Made by a program: the position numbers and the translations under genes
The notes under the pieces: model-generated
What the model was told of the DNA's origin: nothing
What the model saw: only the letters and a program-made list of their open reading frames with translations
Database searches by the model: none
DNA from: Nostoc sp. LPT
GTDB taxonomy: Bacteria > Cyanobacteriota > Cyanobacteriia > Cyanobacteriales > Nostocaceae
NCBI RefSeq assembly: GCF_017115165.1
Contig: NZ_JABXKF010000001.1
Location: 1-57,973 of the forward strand
DNA: 57,973 nt
Reading direction: 5' to 3'
Shown here: piece by piece, positions 55,543 to 57,973 of the stretch
Layout: every line of letters begins with the position of its first letter
Position numbering within the stretch: position 1 is the stretch's first letter

Positions 55543-56178
55543 ATGAGGGGGATGAGGAGGAAAGACTTTCCCTTGTGCTCAAAGCTTTGTGCCCCTCTGC
55601 CTCTCCCCCTACTCCCTCATCTCCCCCATCTTCAGTATTTATTGCCCTGATAGACTACTTAGTGTTGTAGTATTGCCCAGTACCTGATAAATCAACCAGG
55701 AAAATCGCGATCGCCTCTTTTCCCGAACATTGGCGATCGCGCCGAAATCCCAAACCACGACAAGGTGTTTAAGCGCTTTGTATCCGCTTATTTGCCTGAT
55801 TAAGAGGATAGGGATGAAAATACTTTAGGAAAAACAAGTTGAGCTAGAAAGAGCCATATTCATTGGTATCTAATCCTTGTGGTTGCGGTTGGGAGATGTT
55901 GGGGAAATATTTGGGGTAAAACTGGGGTAATGTAAAAGGGTCAAAATGTTTACAAAGCAGCTGTGTTAAACAAAAATTATGTCGTCCGATCGAAGTAGAT
56001 TTTATCCCAAGACGACGATGGTCTTCTAAATAAGCATTAGCTTCTATAATTGCGATTTGACACACGGGTGTAGATCCGTTTAACGGATTTTGCGCTCCTT
56101 TATACCCTATATTGTCAAGTTAGGCGCTTATATCTTGCATATAGATAACTTTTACCCTCACGACTGGAGAGCAAAATC
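55543..56178. other. Gene-poor region upstream of ccmP
   Basis: 636 bp. It contains G/A-rich low-complexity DNA (55543-55560), two HIP1 sites near 55709 and 55734, and a minus-strand frame at 55844-56065 listed separately. A possible ccmP promoter lies in 56100-56160. No RNA gene seen. Confidence 0.5.
55844..56065 (-). CDS. Unidentified short frame, possibly a gene remnant
   Basis: 73 codons from a GTG (IAIIEANAYLEDHRRLGIKS, ending TNEYGSF). The composition is protein-like (charged and aromatic mix, no low complexity). The same frame is open about 20 codons further upstream without a start. I recognise no family and no ribosome-binding site. It may be the 3' end of a lost gene. Confidence 0.25.
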   Translation of the reverse strand: MCQIAIIEANAYLEDHRRLGIKSTSIGRHNFCLTQLLCKHFDPFTLPQFYPKYFPNISQPQPQGLDTNEYGSF

Positions 56179-56820
56179 TTGGGCATAGAATTACGCAGTT
56201 TCGTATTTCTCGACAGCCTGCAACCTCAACATGCAGCATATATGGGAACAGTAGCCCAAGGCTTCTTACCATTACCAGGAGATACATCACTGTGGATTGA
56301 AATCTCTCCTGGTATCGAAATTAATAAAATTACGGATATAGCCCTAAAATCTGCCTCTGTCCGTCCGGGAGTACAGGTAGTTGAACGACTATACGGACTA
56401 TTAGAAGTTCATTCTAGCTCCCAAGGCGAAACCAGAGCTGCTGGTCAAGCTATTTTGGCGGCACTGGGAGTCCGAAGAGAGGAATGTCTGAAACCGCGTG
56501 TTATTTCTAGTCAGATTATCCGCAACATCGATGCTTATCAAACACAACTCATTAATCGCACGCGCCGGGGACAGCTACTACTAGCAGGACAAACGCTATA
56601 TGTATTAGAAGTGGAGCCTGCTGCTTACGCTGCACTGGCTGCTAATGAAGCAGAGAAAGCAGCAAGGATTAACATTCTTGAAGTTCAAGCTGTAGGTAGT
56701 TTTGGACGGCTTTACTTAGGTGGGCAAGAACAGGATATTCTAGCAGGAGCAGCGGGAGCATTAACGGCCATTGAAAGTGTCGCTGGTCGGGTAAATTCTC
56801 TGGGTGGGCGTCAGGAGTAA
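56179..56820 (+). CDS. ccmP: Carboxysome shell protein CcmP (tandem BMC domains)
   Basis: 213 aa, start TTG at 56179 with CTGGAGAG upstream. It begins [20 protein letters not shown] and has two BMC domains: [20 protein letters not shown] in the first, and [20 protein letters not shown] then [10 protein letters not shown] in the second. This is the beta-carboxysome BMC-T protein CcmP. Its trimers stack and form a large gated pore for metabolites such as RuBP and 3-PGA. It is typically encoded away from the ccmKLMNO operon, as here. The pentapeptide gene starts 10 bp after its stop, so they may be co-transcribed. Confidence 0.92.
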   Translation: MGIELRSFVFLDSLQPQHAAYMGTVAQGFLPLPGDTSLWIEISPGIEINKITDIALKSASVRPGVQVVERLYGLLEVHSSSQGETRAAGQAILAALGVRREECLKPRVISSQIIRNIDAYQTQLINRTRRGQLLLAGQTLYVLEVEPAAYAALAANEAEKAARINILEVQAVGSFGRLYLGGQEQDILAGAAGALTAIESVAGRVNSLGGRQE

Positions 56821-56830
56821 AGGAGAGAAA

Positions 56831-57637
56831 ATGGCAAATCGAGAGCATCTAACTTTACTCAAAGCAGGTGCAGTTAAATGGATTGAGTGGAGAAAGAAAA
56901 ATCCCCAGATTGAACCAGACCTCAGCGCTGCGAATCTGCAAGGCGATAACCTCAGAGGCGCAAACCTCCAAGGGGTAAACTTGAGAAGAGTCGATTTGGG
57001 TAATGCTTTACTTGTGCGAGCAAACCTTAGTGGTGCTGACCTCAGTAGTGCCAACCTCTCCAAAGCCTTCCTGAATGAAGCTAACCTGAGTGCAGCTAAC
57101 TTCAGTGTTGCTAACTTGAGTGGTGCTATACTTACGCAGGCAGATTTGAGTCATGCCAATTTGATTGGAGCTGACTTGAGTCAGGTGGATCTTAGAGGCG
57201 CTGCGATCGCATCTGCTAATCTAATTGGCACTGACTTAAAAGACGCTAACTTGAGAAATGCCGATTTAGGTGCAGCAAAGTTGATTCGGGCTAACCTCAC
57301 TTTTGCCAACCTCATTGAAGCTAACTTGATTGCGGCCGATCTCAGCGAGGCGAGTTTATACGAAGCAGAAGTTTTAGGGGCTTATCTTTACAAAGCTGAC
57401 CTATACAAAGCTAATCTGACCAAGGCTCACCTAAGTGGTGCATACCTGTTGCGGGCTAACCTAAGTGAAGCTGATTTGAGTCAAGCTGATTTAAGTTGGA
57501 CTAACCTGAGAAACGCGAATTTGGCAGGGGCAAATCTCAGAGGAACTAACCTTAGAGGAGCCGACATTCAAGGAGCTAACTTCAGCGGCGTAAATCTTCA
57601 AGAAACAATAATGCCTAACGCTTCAAGACACGATTAG
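56831..57637 (+). CDS. Pentapeptide-repeat protein
   Basis: 268 aa from the ATG at 56831 (AGGAGAG directly upstream; a start at 56804 would overlap ccmP). A 35-residue N-terminal segment (LLKAGAVKWIEWRKKNPQIEP) typical of cyanobacterial pentapeptide proteins precedes about 45 A(D/N)LxX repeats. These build a right-handed quadrilateral beta-helix. No other domain is present. Function unknown; the linkage with ccmP is 10 bp but may be fortuitous. Confidence 0.92.
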   Translation: MANREHLTLLKAGAVKWIEWRKKNPQIEPDLSAANLQGDNLRGANLQGVNLRRVDLGNALLVRANLSGADLSSANLSKAFLNEANLSAANFSVANLSGAILTQADLSHANLIGADLSQVDLRGAAIASANLIGTDLKDANLRNADLGAAKLIRANLTFANLIEANLIAADLSEASLYEAEVLGAYLYKADLYKANLTKAHLSGAYLLRANLSEADLSQADLSWTNLRNANLAGANLRGTNLRGADIQGANFSGVNLQETIMPNASRHD

Positions 57638-57725
57638 TTTATAAAAAAAGAAATTGACGTTTAGATTCATTTTTTTTGGGGTATCTCTTCCCACAACTAG
57701 CTTCACTGCTTCAAGGAAGTATAGC

Positions 57726-57973
57726 TAATACCAATTCTCTAAAAGCTGGCTACAGATAAAGCTACCAAAATATATTGCCTTCGAGCAATAGATGCAATAA
57801 TTGGTTTGCTTAATTTCCCAATTTCAGCATAGAGAGCAGCACGTAATTCATCGAGGTTTTTTGGTAATAACCAACGAAGTCGCCGCTTAATATATTGCCA
57901 AACCTGCTCAATTGGATTTAATACCAATTCTCTAAAAGCTGGCTACAGATAAAGCTACCAAAATATATTGCCT
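57726..57973 (-). mobile_element. Nested IS630-type element ends (truncated by the window edge)
   Basis: A 55-bp end sequence beginning TAATACCAATTCTC occurs at 57726-57780 and again, identical, at 57919-57973. Between them a minus-strand frame (57739-57927) encodes the C-terminus of an IS630 transposase: LNPIEQVWQYIKRRLRWLLP with the catalytic Glu. A second copy seems to have inserted into the transposase gene of the first next to that motif. The rest lies beyond the window. Confidence 0.75.

Noticed and set aside
1..57973. tRNA, rRNA or riboswitch genes
   Set aside because: I looked for cloverleaf-type arms and known leader motifs in the gaps and found none convincing by eye.

Overview
The window is a stretch of cyanobacterial chromosome, most likely from a heterocyst-forming, Nostoc-like strain. 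Evidence seen directly: dense GCGATCGC (HIP1) octamers, heptanucleotide tandem repeats, a carboxysome satellite gene (ccmP), a nifN remnant, and the cyanobacterial cluster of sigma factor, DUF1822, CHAT/CHASE2 and DUF928. The genus is inference.

Layout. (1) 0-14.7 kb is a decayed accessory island: a 5'-truncated RTX protein, a purH fragment, a Uma2 gene, then a two-gene module made of an unrecognised 1064-aa protein overlapping by 1 nt with an SF2 helicase. The helicase is split by an IS630-type element; removing the element plus one TCA copy restores one 1321-aa frame. Downstream are a duplicated piece of Uma2, a duplicated helicase 3' end, an MFS gene with an in-frame TAG and an SDR gene with an in-frame TGA. 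(2) 14.8-19.5 kb is housekeeping: an esterase, a DUF2555-like protein, coaBC, a lipoate ligase-like protein and an AraC regulator. (3) 19.9-25.9 kb is a peptide-export locus: a double-glycine-leader protein with a beta/gamma-crystallin-like core, a C39-peptidase ABC exporter and an HlyD adaptor. A Sec-signal PL7 alginate lyase of different base composition lies between exporter and adaptor. (4) 26.1-45.5 kb is a surface-adhesin locus: an internally deleted mini-adhesin, a TPR-CHAT protein, three tandem filamentous-haemagglutinin-type adhesins (629, 1307 and 1168 aa) with copied leaders and 21-bp repeat arrays, then the divergent operon sigma factor, DUF1822, CHAT-CHASE2, DUF928. (5) 45.7-53.3 kb carries a site-2 protease, a PchR-like regulator with a TonB-dependent siderophore receptor, and an S9 peptidase. 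(6) 53.3-58.0 kb carries a parA/TonB-receptor chimera, a GHL10 hydrolase, a nifN remnant, ccmP, a pentapeptide-repeat protein and nested IS630 ends.

How the genes work together. The crystallin-like peptide, ABC exporter and HlyD form a plausible type-1-like export route. The adhesins, two CHAT proteins and the sigma cluster form a plausible secreted-adhesin unit, although no TpsB/FhaC porin lies in the window. The PchR-like regulator, the 15-bp palindrome and the receptor form a ferric-siderophore uptake unit. The most novel candidates are the interrupted two-gene helicase module, the GG-leader crystallin-like protein, and the palindromic 21-bp arrays in front of each adhesin.
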